A stretch of 64,000 nucleotides of DNA, taken from an uncultured Paracoccaceae bacterium. GTDB lineage: Bacteria; Pseudomonadota; Alphaproteobacteria; Rhodobacterales; Rhodobacteraceae. The stretch spans positions 434,001-498,000 of the forward strand of contig CATOSB010000008.1 in assembly GCA_951812305.1 (NCBI GenBank). The letters run 5' to 3'. This document shows, piece by piece, positions 37,202 to 47,031 of this stretch. A program made the position numbers and the translations under genes. Position 1 is the stretch's first letter; every line of letters starts with the position of its first letter. The notes below the pieces were generated by a model that saw only the letters and a list, made by a program, of their open reading frames with translations, ran no database searches and was not told the origin of the DNA.

Positions 37202-39688
37202 GTTCCTTCAGTGAAGATCATGGAGCGGCTTGCGCGCGCGGCCCGTCGGGATTTCCGCGAGGGGTATTTGACGAAGGTGGCATCGCGGTTATCGACCGAG
37301 AGGGTTACGCAGTTAGAATGGACGCTGTCTGAGCCCTTGGCGACAACGGGGTTTCAGCGTCTGAAGGATGATGTCGGTGCTGCAACGCTAGACAGCGTAC
37401 TGCTGACGGCGCAAAAGGTGTCCTTTGTCGCGGCGCTCAATCTTCCATTGGATATTCTTGGTGATGTCGAACGCGGTTGGGTGATGCGTATTGCATGTCA
37501 GGTAGAAGGCGAAACCGCCTCGGAAATGCGTCGCCATGCGCCCGAGAAGCGCTTCGGGCTTCTTGCGGTCTACCTGATGCATCGCCGCTCTCAGCTGATT
37601 GACGGCCTCATTGACCTGCTTTTGGAGGTGGTTCATCGCCTGGGAACACGGTCACGCCGAAAGGTCATTCAGGGCATCGCGGCAGATATAGGCGCGGTTC
37701 ATGGCAAGGAGCGTTTGCTTGTCGAGATTGCCATGGCCGCGCTGGATCATCCCGAGGGTCGGATTGAAGACGTTATCTTCCCTATCGCTGGGGCGGCTAA
37801 ACTCCGGGCAGTCATTGACGAACATCGCGCCAAGGGTACCTTGGACACGCGCATCCAACAGACCATGCGCAACTCATATGCCAGCCACTACCGCCGCATG
37901 CTGCCACCGTTGCTCCGGGCTTTGCGATTTCGCTCGAACAATGCAATGTGGCATCCGATATTGACCGCCTTGGTTCTGATTGTCCGGTTTGCGGAAGCCG
38001 GTCGCCGGGTTGTTTCTGAAAATGATATTCCAGCAGGGATCATTCCCGGAAAATGGCGCAGCGCAGTCATTGATGAGAATGGTCGGGTCAATGTTGTGTC
38101 CTTCGAGCTCTGTGTGCTGACACAGCTTCGCGAACGCATCCGCGCCAAAGAGATATGGATCGAAGGTGCGGACCGCTACCGCAACCCGGATGATGACCTG
38201 CCGGGAGATTTCGACACGCGTCGAGATTCCTACTACGCTGATCTGGGGCTATCGCAGGATGCAAGAGGCTTTGTCGCGGGCGTGAAAGCCGAGCTGGAGA
38301 AGGAACTGCGGCTGTTGAACGCCACCTTGCCTGACAATGATAAGGTGCGCTTGCGGCGGGGTGGGGAGAACCGGATTTCCATTACGCCCTTTGCGCCAGC
38401 CCCAGAGCCGCCTGGTTTGGCCACGCTGAAAAGCGAGGTTGCCCGGGCGTGGCCGATGACCGGGCTTTTGGATGTTCTCAAAGAAACAGCACTCGATACT
38501 GGGTTTTTGAGCGGCTTTCAGACCTCGGCCAGTCGGGAGGCTCTGCCGCCTGCCGTGCGAGATCAACGCCTGTTGCTCTGCCTTTACGGCTTGGGAACCA
38601 ACGCGGGCCTGAAACGCGTGGCCGCTGGTTCACCCGATGTCAGTTATGACGAACTTCTGCACATTCGCAGACGGTATATTGACCCGGCTTCCTTAAAGGC
38701 GGCTTGCGCGCAGGTTGCCAATGCAACGCTTGCAATTCGCGAACCGGAAATCTGGGGCACGCCGGGCACAACATGTGCTGGGGATTCCACCAAGTTCGGG
38801 GCCTGGGATCGCAATCTGATGACGGAGTGGCATGCGCGCTATGGCGGGCGCGGCGTCATGATTTATTGGCATGTAGAGCGTCAGGCGACCTGCATTTATT
38901 CTCAGCTGAAGCGTTGTTCGTCCTCTGAGGTAGCCGCAATGATTGAGGGTGTCTTACGGCATTGCACGGACATGGAAATCCAACGGCAGTATGTGGACAG
39001 CCACGGCCAAAGCGCAGTTGGCTTTGCTTTCTGCCATCTTCTGGGCTTTGAGCTTGCGCCGCGCCTCAAGGCAATTGCGCGGCAGAAACTCGCCCTCCCT
39101 AGTGCGGGTATGCGAGGGCAACTGCCCAATCTCCTTCCGATCCTGTCGGGCGTGGTCGATTGGGGCGAGATCGAACGCCAGTATGACGAGATGGTCAAAT
39201 ACGCAGCGGCCATGCAGCACGGGACGGCTGATCCCGAGGCCATCCTTCGCCGGTTCGCCCGATCCGATGTGATGCACCCCACCTACAAGGCGCTGGCGGA
39301 GCTTGGTCGCGCCATAAAGACGATTTTTCTGTGCCGCTATCTGCGCTCAGAGGCCTTCCGTCGGGAAATTCATGAGGGATTGAACGTCGTCGAGAACTGG
39401 AACAGCGCCAACAGCTTCGTGTTCTTTGGCAAGGGCGGTGAAATTGCCACCAATCGTGTGCGGGATCAGGAGACCGCTGCTCACGCGTTGCACTTGCTAC
39501 AATCGTCACTGGTCTACGTGAACACGCGGATGGTGCAGTCCGTCCTGCGCAACCCCGATGTGGCCGCCCGCTTGTCCCCTGAGGATTATCGCGGCCTGTC
39601 CCCGCTCATCTACCTACACATCAACCCTTATGGCCGCTTCGAGGTCGATCTGGATAAGCGGATCGATTTCGGGCTCTTGGCCGCGTAA
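37202..39688 (+). pseudogene. Tn3-family transposase, N-terminus lost at IS4 junction
   Basis: About 828 codons of a protein normally near 980-1000 residues. The catalytic core is complete: aspartate in [14 protein letters not shown], aspartate in [10 protein letters not shown], glutamate in [14 protein letters not shown]. The N-terminal DNA-binding region of about 150 residues is missing, so it should not recognise transposon ends. A fragment encoding the first 104 residues of a Tn3 transposase occurs at 51012-51324, although not necessarily from the same gene. The right end of this transposon is at 39951-39988. Confidence 0.9.
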
Positions 39689-39950
39689 TTGGAGTCCGTA
39701 TGTCCTCTCAACTACTCGCAGAATGTATGGAGCAATTCGGTCTCCATGGTTTTGAACCGGAATTCCAATCGTATTTTTTGCGGCTAAAATCCCGCTTGCT
39801 CTCCAGGGGGTCGAGTGAGGCTGAGTGCAGAAAACCACGTTAAGAAATTTAAAATCATTTGAAAACAATGAATTAAGAGGCTTGCAAATGCGCACAAAAT
39901 TCGCAGAAAGCACAGCTATAAAAATCATTTGATTACAACGGGTTACTTTT

Positions 39951-39988
39951 CTTAGAGGGGTATTTTGCACTGAGCCCTAATGGACCCC
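39951..39988 (-). repeat. 38-bp terminal inverted repeat of a Tn3-family transposon
   Basis: Read inward on the minus strand it starts GGGGTCCATTAGGG and ends CTCTAAG, exactly 38 bp, the canonical GGGG...TAAG form of Tn3 ends. It lies 262 bp past the truncated transposase gene. The intervening 262 bp has no gene; it contains a direct repeat AAAATCATTTGA (near 39850 and 39920). Confidence 0.85.
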
Positions 39989-40004
39989 ATATACAACCTC
40001 AAAT

Positions 40005-41604
40005 GTAACTCCCAAGCACCCCCCACGTTTGAGTGTTATTGTCAGTTTTATGGTGAGTCGAATTTGCCATTTTGCGCGTGTTTTTTTCTTTCTTGTCTGA
40101 ATTCTGTGGCGCCGGGTTGATTTCTCTGAATCAGTGGTGGGATGGATCAGGTTGCCGCCCTTGAACAACTTCTCGCCACGGCTCTGCGTCGGATCGCTGA
40201 GCTTGAAGCTGCGTTGGCGAGCATGGCGGAAGAGATCACGGACCTGCGCCGACAGTTGGCCAAGAACAGCAGCAATAGCAGCAAGCCCCCTTCAAGTGAT
40301 GGCCTGAAGAAGCCAGCCCCGCGCAGCCTGCGTGGCAAATCCGGAAAGAAAAGTGGCGGCCAAGTTGGCCACCGGGGCGACACCCTGCGCCAGACGTCAA
40401 CACCCGACTTTGTCGAACGGCATGAGGCGACGCATTGCAGCGCCTGTCAGAGCGCCCTGACGGCGGAGATGGTGAAAGGGATCGAGAAGCGTCAGGTGTT
40501 CGACTTGCCTGCGCCACGCCTGGAGGTCACCGAGCATCAGGCGGCGGTTTATTGTTGCGACCATTGTCGAGCCACGACGACGGCTGGCTTTCCCGATGGC
40601 GTGGCCGCGCATGTGCAATATGGCACGCGCATGCGGGCAGTGGCGGTCTATTGCAATGTTCAGCAGCTGATACCCGAGGATCGGGTCTGCCAGCTTATGC
40701 GCGACCTGTTTGGGGCCACCAGCTTGTGCGCGGCCAGCGTGACCAACTGGACGCGCGGCGCGGCAAATAAGATGGGTGTCGTGGTTGAACACATTCTCGC
40801 CCGGCTTGCCGAAGGCGGCGTTCGGCATCTGGACGAGACCGGACTTCGTGTTGCCGGCAAGCTGCACTGGCTGCACACGATCTGCGATACCGCCTTCACC
40901 CATTACCGCATCAGCGCCAAACGCGGTGCTGTTCCAACCTTCCTGACCGGCGGGACGATCATTCATGATCACTGGAAACCCTACTACGCCCATATGAGCG
41001 GAGTGGACGCCCACGCCCTCTGCGGGGCGCATCACTTGCGCGAACTCAAGGCCATCGAAGAGATCGAAAAAGAGCCTTGGGCGACGGAGATGAGCGCAGT
41101 GCTTCATAGCGCCAATCAGCTCAGATGCGCGGCTCAGGATCAAGGCGAGACCGAACTCCCGGAACTGGTTCGCCAGGGTATAGTCACCAGATACATGGCG
41201 ATCCTCGCCAAGGGGCTCGCCTTCCACGAACGCCAGCCCCCGCTGGCCAAAAGCCCCGGCACCCGCGGCCGAAAAGCCAGGCGGCCAGGCCACAACCTGC
41301 TCCTCCGCCTGCGTGACTACCGCGATGACGTTTTGCGATTCATCGCCGACTTCGCGGTCCCATTCACAAACAATCAGGCCGAACAGGACCTGCGCATGAT
41401 GAAGCTGCGCATGAAAATCTCGGGCACCTTCCGCACCCTCGAGGGCGCGCGGGTCTTCGCCGACATCAGGTCCGTCATCTCGACGGCCAGAAAACACCGG
41501 TTCAACATCCTGGAAATCCTGACCCTGTCACCACCTCAGATCATCGCACGGCTCTGACGGAACAAAACCCCGCAACCCTATCGGACAGGGTGCTTGGGAG
41601 TTAC
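40005..41604 (+). mobile_element. IS66-family single-gene element, copy 5
   Basis: 1600 bp, one T shorter than the other copies in the poly-T of the leader. The 8-bp duplication CCTCAAAT is at 39997-40004 and 41605-41612. Inserted in the repC-like remnant between the Tn3 end and the C-terminal coding part. Confidence 0.95.
40142..41557 (+). CDS. IS66-family (TnpC-type) transposase, copy 5
   Basis: 471 residues, intact, sharing the Gln form (HERQPPL) with copy 2. Domain order and catalytic residues as in copy 1. Confidence 0.93.
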   Translation: MDQVAALEQLLATALRRIAELEAALASMAEEITDLRRQLAKNSSNSSKPPSSDGLKKPAPRSLRGKSGKKSGGQVGHRGDTLRQTSTPDFVERHEATHCSACQSALTAEMVKGIEKRQVFDLPAPRLEVTEHQAAVYCCDHCRATTTAGFPDGVAAHVQYGTRMRAVAVYCNVQQLIPEDRVCQLMRDLFGATSLCAASVTNWTRGAANKMGVVVEHILARLAEGGVRHLDETGLRVAGKLHWLHTICDTAFTHYRISAKRGAVPTFLTGGTIIHDHWKPYYAHMSGVDAHALCGAHHLRELKAIEEIEKEPWATEMSAVLHSANQLRCAAQDQGETELPELVRQGIVTRYMAILAKGLAFHERQPPLAKSPGTRGRKARRPGHNLLLRLRDYRDDVLRFIADFAVPFTNNQAEQDLRMMKLRMKISGTFRTLEGARVFADIRSVISTARKHRFNILEILTLSPPQIIARL

Positions 41605-42144
41605 CCTCAAATAAACTTAAATGAATCCTGTAACGCGGATAAACCCGCGTCAATGCGGACGCCAGCTTACGCCGGCGGCTGGAATTTAGGGAGATCACCC
41701 TCATTCGAGGGTGATCAAGAAGGCCTTGAAAACAAGGCTGGCGGCGGGGACGGTCCTGTCAACCCCGAATTCATGGCATGGCTCACACCGGAGAAGCTGC
41801 GTGAGATGGCGTCCGATGACGCCGTGCTCTATCTCGATGCGCTGGAGGACTGGCGCGAGGCCATCCCCTTCATCCTGCGGGAACGCGGCATCAATGTCTC
41901 CGCATGGCTCGATGCATGTGACGTCATGGGCGAGGACATCGCCTTCCTCGCTCTCCTCGTCATCGATCGCAACAGGTACCATCCCACAGCACCCATCCAA
42001 AACCCCGGTGGTGCCATGCGCGCCTTTACCCAAAGGGCCAAAGACGGAAAACTCAATCTGGCTTTCGCAATCCTCAGCATCATCGAACGCGGAAGACAGG
42101 GACGACAGCCAAAAGGCGATACAGCCGAAAGAACCCTCTCGTGA
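41605..42144 (+). pseudogene. RepC-like plasmid replication initiator, C-terminal fragment
   Basis: The frame reads PEFMAWLTPEKLREMASDD, then WLDACDVMGEDIAFLALLVIDRNR and PIQNPGGAMRAFTQRAKDGKLNL, the C-terminal pattern of repABC-type RepC proteins (PIRNPGGYLR... in typical members). The 5' part was removed by the Tn3/IS66 insertions, so replication function is unlikely. No repA or repB is in the window. The codons between the IS end and PEF include a hairpin-rich stretch (see 41693). The call rests on family memory of the NPGG region. Confidence 0.65.
41693..41716. repeat. perfect inverted repeat inside the repC-like remnant
   Basis: GATCACCCTC-ATTC-GAGGGTGATC, a 10-bp perfect stem with a 4-base loop. 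A second weaker repeat, CCAGC...GCTGG, lies about 30 bp upstream. It could be a replication or copy-control element, or simply part of the coding linker. Confidence 0.55.
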
Positions 42145-42193
42145 AGGCGAAAGGAAAGGAGGTGGCAGGGCGTGCCGCGCACCGGAGGCCGTC

Positions 42194-43147
42194 ATGGTCC
42201 GGGCGACTACATTCAACGATATCCTGCGCGCAATCGGTATCCGTCCGGAGACGACAAAGCTCTACCGGCATGCCGGTGAGGAGGGGCGGGCCGAATGGGC
42301 AAAGGGCCGGGCCCGGTTCCTGAGCTACGTAACCTACCAGAACGCCGCCGCGCGGATATTCACCGACCGGGTCACCCATTGTGCGCATTTCCTGGCGGAA
42401 CAGGGCGCTTCGGGACCTGTCGGGTTGTTCATCGGGGTCAGTGCGGTCATGGGGCCGACCCGCCGCTTCGACGAGGCCAATCCCGTGGAAGGATATATCC
42501 CCGGGTCAGCTTATCCGAAAGCCTCGTCCGACGAGGGGCGGGTCGCAACACCGCTGCGATGGGTTAAGGCGGAGGGGCTCCAGGCCCTTGTCGGGTATAC
42601 CCGCATCGACTGGGGGCCGGGGGCCCGCGCCAAGGCGCAATGGGCCCATCGCCACGACAAGGCGGTGCTCTCCGGTTGCCCCTCCGCCGGGGCCGGACAG
42701 TCTCTGCCAGCAGCCCCGGCAAACGATGCGCTTGGATACGAGACCCGGCTGGCCCGGATCCATCGGGTCATCGAGAGGCGCGGTGTGGATGCGGACCGCA
42801 TCAAGGCCATGCGCGGGCTGGTCTGTGAAGGATGCGGGCTCGATGCCGTAGCCGCGTTCGGCAGACCCCATGCCCGCAGGGTGATCGAAGCGCATCACCT
42901 GACGCCGATGGGAGATATTGCGCCGGGCGACTGGCGAAAAACCCGCGTGGCCGACTTCCGGGTGTTGTGCGCCACCTGCCACAGGCTGATACACGGGCTT
43001 GAGCGCCCCGACGATATGGACGGCTTGCGGAAGATCGTGAACCGCGTGGCCGAACTGAAAAAACGACTGACCCCTGGACCGGCACGTCGCCCGGCGCAGG
43101 CGACAGAACAGGCCACGTTTCTTAGAAGCCTTCATGGCTGGCTCTAA
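42194..43147 (+). CDS. HNH endonuclease family protein
   Basis: 317 residues from ATG 42194. The HNH domain is C-terminal: a zinc pair GLVCEGCGLD, the catalytic core VIEAHHLTPMGD and VLCATCHRLIHG around residues 215-280. The N-terminal part starts with FNDILRAIGIRPETTKLYRHAG, a short domain that recurs as a separate fragment at 44160-44279. The middle (VGLFIGVSAVMGPTRRF) is unassigned. The long track start (41711) overlaps repC and is rejected. The target is unknown; a defence or homing role is possible. It converges on vapC with a 4-bp overlap. Confidence 0.78.
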   Translation: MVRATTFNDILRAIGIRPETTKLYRHAGEEGRAEWAKGRARFLSYVTYQNAAARIFTDRVTHCAHFLAEQGASGPVGLFIGVSAVMGPTRRFDEANPVEGYIPGSAYPKASSDEGRVATPLRWVKAEGLQALVGYTRIDWGPGARAKAQWAHRHDKAVLSGCPSAGAGQSLPAAPANDALGYETRLARIHRVIERRGVDADRIKAMRGLVCEGCGLDAVAAFGRPHARRVIEAHHLTPMGDIAPGDWRKTRVADFRVLCATCHRLIHGLERPDDMDGLRKIVNRVAELKKRLTPGPARRPAQATEQATFLRSLHGWL

Positions 43148-43563
43148 GCCAAATCCGTTTCGGAAAAATCGTTACCTTTATAGATGAGCTTTACCCTGTA
43201 AGCCTTCGCACAGGCGTAGGTGAAACAATCCCCGAAGTTTAGACCGGCGGCATGGCCGACGGTCTTGCCGTATTTGGCGGCGGCGCGAACCGCTCCGTCG
43301 CCAATGCTACTAGTAATGTGCATATCCTTTGCCCCAACCTCTTTCGCGAAAGCTGAAACCAGTGCAGCGCAATCCGCAACCAGATCGGGGGAAGGCTTCT
43401 TGTCTTTCCCCGAGCGCTGGCGCGCAAGACTGACTGAGGCTTCAAAGCGGGACAACGGCGACGTATAGAGTTGGTCTGCCACATCTTCGATGCGGCGGGC
43501 CAGATCTTCATAGCCAGCCTCGCGATTGAGAACTGCGAAAATTGCAGATGCGTCAATGAACAT
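43144..43563 (-). CDS. vapC: PIN-domain toxin VapC
   Basis: 139 residues from ATG 43563. PIN-domain acidic residues are at FIDASAIFAVLNRE (D and E), SRFEASVSL, and FGDCFTYACAKAYRVKLIYKGNDF (two aspartates). VapC toxins are Mg-dependent RNases acting on tRNA or rRNA. The start overlaps the stop of vapB (TAATG), giving coupled translation. Confidence 0.88.
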   Translation of the reverse strand: MFIDASAIFAVLNREAGYEDLARRIEDVADQLYTSPLSRFEASVSLARQRSGKDKKPSPDLVADCAALVSAFAKEVGAKDMHITSSIGDGAVRAAAKYGKTVGHAAGLNFGDCFTYACAKAYRVKLIYKGNDFSETDLA

Positions 43564-43808
43564 TAGGCGTCTTCCCACATTTCATCAGTGAACTTCCTCA
43601 TGTCGAAATCAGGGTCCGTCGGACCCAGATCATCGGCGCGTTTAAGGATCGGCTCGAGGCGCTCCAAAAGCGGTTTCTGGTTGGAAACGGCTTCAAACTG
43701 GGCCATAAGAGCCATACGGACCGCGTCCGTTTTGGATTTAGCGCCTATCAGCTTCATGAAGCGAACGGCAAGGTCGTCAACTTGGTCGTCTCGGATATAG
43801 AGTGGCAT
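43563..43808 (-). CDS. vapB: VapB-type antitoxin
   Basis: 81 residues from ATG 43808, with AGGAGA upstream; the track start at 44060 is spurious. PLYIRDDQVDDLAVRFMKLIGAKSKTDAVRMAL is the ribbon-helix-helix or transcription-factor-type N-terminus of Rv0623-like VapB proteins, and the acidic tail (PDFDMRKFTDEMWEDA) would bind VapC. It probably represses its own promoter. Confidence 0.88.
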   Translation of the reverse strand: MPLYIRDDQVDDLAVRFMKLIGAKSKTDAVRMALMAQFEAVSNQKPLLERLEPILKRADDLGPTDPDFDMRKFTDEMWEDA

Positions 43809-43908
43809 AGCGGTTCTCCTGTTACCCATGTGTATATCCAAAAACGAATATTCAAGCAATGCACTTATGGATATTGAGCAAGAAAAGAAGCATCGCCAAA
43901 GCCGTGGA

Positions 43909-43989
43909 CTGACATTCGAACTCCGCACACCCCATGGCCGGATGATGACAACCCTGCTCGCTGGCATCGCCCAGTTCGAACGCGACCTG
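43909..43989 (+). pseudogene. serine recombinase remnant
   Basis: About 27 codons, LTFELRTPHGRMMTTLLAGIAQFERDL, match the middle of the resolvase at 51357-52136 (MTFELDTPHGRMMATMLAGIAQFERDM). Sequence on both sides is unrelated, so this is a fossil from an earlier transposon. Confidence 0.75.
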
Positions 43990-44159
43990 GGGTCCCTCGA
44001 CGTGCAAAGGCAGGGGCTGCGCGCCGTCGCCGCAGACCCGCTCCTTCCCCTCGCCAGCAACCATCGCCTACGAGGCCCAAAAGACCGGACTCATCGAGTG
44101 CGACGATCACGCCTGCAAATGGGTGCTCGCCGACAAGGGAAGGCGTCAGGGGTCCGGTG

Positions 44160-44279
44160 ATGAGGCTCAATGACAATGACATCCTGCGCACCGCCGGGGT
44201 CGACCCGGAAACCACAAAGCTCTATCGCCATACCGGTGACCGGGCACAAGCGGAATTGGCAAAGGGGGAGATACCGTAA
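44160..44279 (+). pseudogene. 39-codon fragment paralogous to the HNH protein N-terminus
   Basis: Reads MRLNDNDILRTAGVDPETT then KLYRHTGDRAQAELAKGEIP and a stop. It parallels the N-terminus of the HNH protein (FNDILRAIGIRPETTKLYRHAG). Too short for the ORF track. It is probably the remnant of a second gene of the same family rather than a functional peptide, but it does have an ATG and a stop. Confidence 0.6.
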
Positions 44280-44515
44280 TGATGGTGGATGGCACCACCT
44301 GAAGGCATCACAATGTCCTGAGCGGACCCGGCGCCCCCCTATTCCTTGGAGAGAGTTCCCCTATCAAAGGATGACCGTATCGCTGAAGAACTCGATCAAT
44401 GATGTCTTGGAAGCAAGTAAGTGACGAATTTCTTGGTAACCGGTGCGAGCGCCCCATGGTATCGGCTTGCGGTTTGATGTGAGATTCTGGCCTCCAATGA
44501 TCTGGAGGTGATTTG

Positions 44516-44872
44516 ATGTTGGATGATGGGGCGGAGGTTTCGCGTCGCAGGCCTGTACTACGGACGGCTGCGGAGCGCGCGGCGATTGTGGCGGAGACGT
44601 ATGCGCCAGGCGCGACGGTTGCGGGTGTGGCTCGCAAACACGGTATGTCGGCGACGCGGTTATCGACATGGCGCACGACGGCCCGGCGCAAGGTCGCGCG
44701 TGACGAGGGTCAGACGTCTGGTTTTGCAGAGATCGCAGTGCTTGCGACACCACCGCCTTCGCCCTTTGACGGTATTGAGATCATCGCGGGATCTGTCTCT
44801 ATCCGGTTGCCCAAAAGCACGGCATCAAAACGGATCAAGGATGTTGCGCGGCACCTGGCGCGACAGGGATGA
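44516..44872 (+). CDS. tnpA: IS66 TnpA
   Basis: 118 residues from ATG 44516 with GGAGG upstream. The helix-turn-helix region RAAIVAETYAPGATVAGVARKHGMSATRLSTWR is typical of IS66 OrfA, and the tail (IRLPKSTASKRIKDVARHL) is basic. It overlaps tnpB by 4 bp. Confidence 0.88.
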   Translation: MLDDGAEVSRRRPVLRTAAERAAIVAETYAPGATVAGVARKHGMSATRLSTWRTTARRKVARDEGQTSGFAEIAVLATPPPSPFDGIEIIAGSVSIRLPKSTASKRIKDVARHLARQG

Positions 44873-45222
44873 TTGTTCCGTCTCAATCGGTGCGGGTTGT
44901 GATTGCGACCAGGCCGGTGGATTTCAGGAAGGGCCATGACGGGCTGGCGGCGGTTGCTGAACGCGATCCGGGCCTTGATCCGCACTCGGGCGTAATCATC
45001 GTGTTCCGCGCCAAACGTGGAGATCGCATCAAGGTTCTGCTTTGGGATGGGTCCGGTCTGGTGATGACGTACAAGCGGCTGGAACAGGGCAAGTTCGCCT
45101 GGCCCAGGGTCCATGATGGCGTGATGCGGCTGTCCAAGGCGCAATTTGAGACTCTGTTTGAGGGTCTGGACTGGCGACGGGTGACGGCGCGGCGGACACG
45201 TCGACCGGGTGCGGCAGAGTGA
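44869..45222 (+). CDS. tnpB: IS66 TnpB (Orf2-like)
   Basis: 117 residues. RVVIATRPVDFRKGHDGLAAV and the VFRAKRGDRIKVLLWDGSGLVMTYKRLEQGKFAWP stretch define the IS66 Orf2 family. Its biochemical role in transposition is not established. Confidence 0.93.
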   Translation: MIVPSQSVRVVIATRPVDFRKGHDGLAAVAERDPGLDPHSGVIIVFRAKRGDRIKVLLWDGSGLVMTYKRLEQGKFAWPRVHDGVMRLSKAQFETLFEGLDWRRVTARRTRRPGAAE

Positions 45223-45277
45223 CTCTCAGCCTTATGTACAGGGTGTAAATCGTGGCCTGATCTGCTAAGAACACGCC

Positions 45278-46914
45278 ATGCCTGACGTTATTAAATCCCT
45301 TGATCTGGATGCCCTTCCCGCCGAGGTGCGGGCGGTTGTTTTGGCGGCACGGAAAGAGGCGTTTGGCGTGAGCCTGTTGAACAGCACCCTGACGTCGCGC
45401 AATTGCGCACTCGAAGAAAGCAACGCCGCTCTCGCCACGCAGAACGCGGAACTTGAGGCGATCAACGCGCGTCTGGAGCATTTTGTCAAAGAACTGCACC
45501 AGCTGGTCTATGGCAAACGCTCCGAGAAGCTCAGCCCGGATGAACGGCAACTGGCTTTTGAAGATCTGGAGGTCGCGACAGCGGAGGCCGAGGCGCAGTC
45601 AGAAACAATCGAGATGACCAAACCGCGCAAGAAGCGCAAACCTGCGCAGCGCAACCTTGGGAACCTGCCGGATCATCTGGAACGTATCGAACAGGTGATC
45701 GAGCCTGACAGCACTACATGCCCCTGCGGCTGTGGTGAGATGGTCAGGATCGGCGAAGATCGCACCGAACGACTGGATATTGTTCCGGCCCAGGCGCGGG
45801 TGATCGTGACCATCCGGCCCAAATACGCCTGTCCGAACAAGGACGCTGGCGTGACCCAGGCACCTGCACCGGTGTATCTGATCGAGGGTGGCCTGCCTAC
45901 CGAGGGGACATTGGCGCAGGTGGCGGTCTCCAAGTACGCCGATCACTGCCCCTTGTTCCGGCAGGCGCAGATTTATGCCCGATCCGGCCTTGATCTGCAC
46001 CGCTCCACCCTTGCGGGCTGGATGGGCCGGATATCCTTCCATCTTGCTCCCGTGGTGGATCATCTGTTCAAAGATCTCAAATCTTCCAGCAAGCTCTTTG
46101 CAGACGAAACGCGCTGTCCGGTGCTCGATCCGGGGCGCGGCAGAACCAAGACCGGGTATCTCTGGGCCATTGCCCGCGATGAGCGGCCCTTCGGGGGCAC
46201 CGGCCCACCGGGTGTTGTGTTCTGTTACGCCGATGGGCGTGGCGGCAAACACGCAACGGAGTTCCTGACCGGCTTCAGCGGTACGCTGCAGGTGGATGGC
46301 TATACGGGTTATAATGCCCTGACCAAACCGGGCCGTAACTCAGGATCCGTCAAACTGGCCTATTGCTGGGCTCATGCGCGGCGCAAGCTCAAGGAAGTGC
46401 ATGACCGCGATGGCTCGCCCATTGCGGGGGATGGGCTCAGGCGGATTGCCGAGTTCTACAAGATCGAGGCTGAGATCAGAGGAAAACCCGCCGCCGAGCG
46501 CAAAGCTGTTCGCCAGGAAAAGACCAAGCCGCTGATCGAGGCATTCGAGATCTGGCTCAAAACCGTCCGCTCCCGCATCTCGGCCAAATCACGCCTCGGC
46601 TATAAGCTCTCCTACATCGCCAAACACATGGACGGACTGAAGCTCTTTCTCGATGACGGCGCTATCGAGATGGACAGCAACGTGGTCGAGCGGTCCATCC
46701 GCCCGATTGCCCTCATCGTAAGAACGCGCTCTTTGCGGGCCATGACGAAGGTGGCAGAAACTGGGGGCGTATCGCCTCCCTGATCGAAACCTGTAAGCTT
46801 AACGACGTCGAACCCTATGCCTATCTCAAGGCAACCCTCGAAGCCATCGCTGCCGGCCATCCAGCATCTCGTATCGACGAACTGATGCCCTGGAGCTTTG
46901 ACAGGGCGCGGTGA
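45278..46914 (+). pseudogene. tnpC: IS66 TnpC transposase with single-base frameshift
   Basis: The open frame gives 501 residues and holds the leucine-zipper-like N-terminus, the CPCGCGEM zinc motif, and the DDE residues (FADETRCPVL, QVDGYTGYNAL, MDSNVVERSIRP). Just after IRPIAL the frame shifts near 46715. Inserting one base restores NRKNALFAGHDEGGRNWGRIASLIETCKLNDVEPY and the normal end at 46914. About 65 C-terminal residues are thus lost or replaced. A sequencing error is the alternative. Confidence 0.85.
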
Positions 46915-47031
46915 CACCGCTTACATTTCTTGTGGTCGGAGGTTACTTCTTCCGCCTATCGCGATTGTGCCGATGGCTTCGTAGGTATTCCAAACGTCCA
47001 ACAAGAGATGATAGAGAGCAGTTAGCAGACT

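Larger units (their letters stand above)
44436..46924 (+). mobile_element. IS66-family element of the three-gene type
   Basis: 2489 bp. Ends GTAACCGGTGCGAGCGCCCC and (complement) GTAAGCGGTGTCACCGCGCC are imperfect inverted repeats. The 8-bp duplication ATTTCTTG is at 44428-44435 and 46925-46932. It carries tnpA, tnpB and a frameshifted tnpC. Confidence 0.93.

Noticed and set aside
39840-39932. direct repeat AAAATCATTTGA as an iteron array
   Set aside because: Only two copies about 80 bp apart in AT-rich DNA inside the Tn3 end; not enough for an iteron origin.
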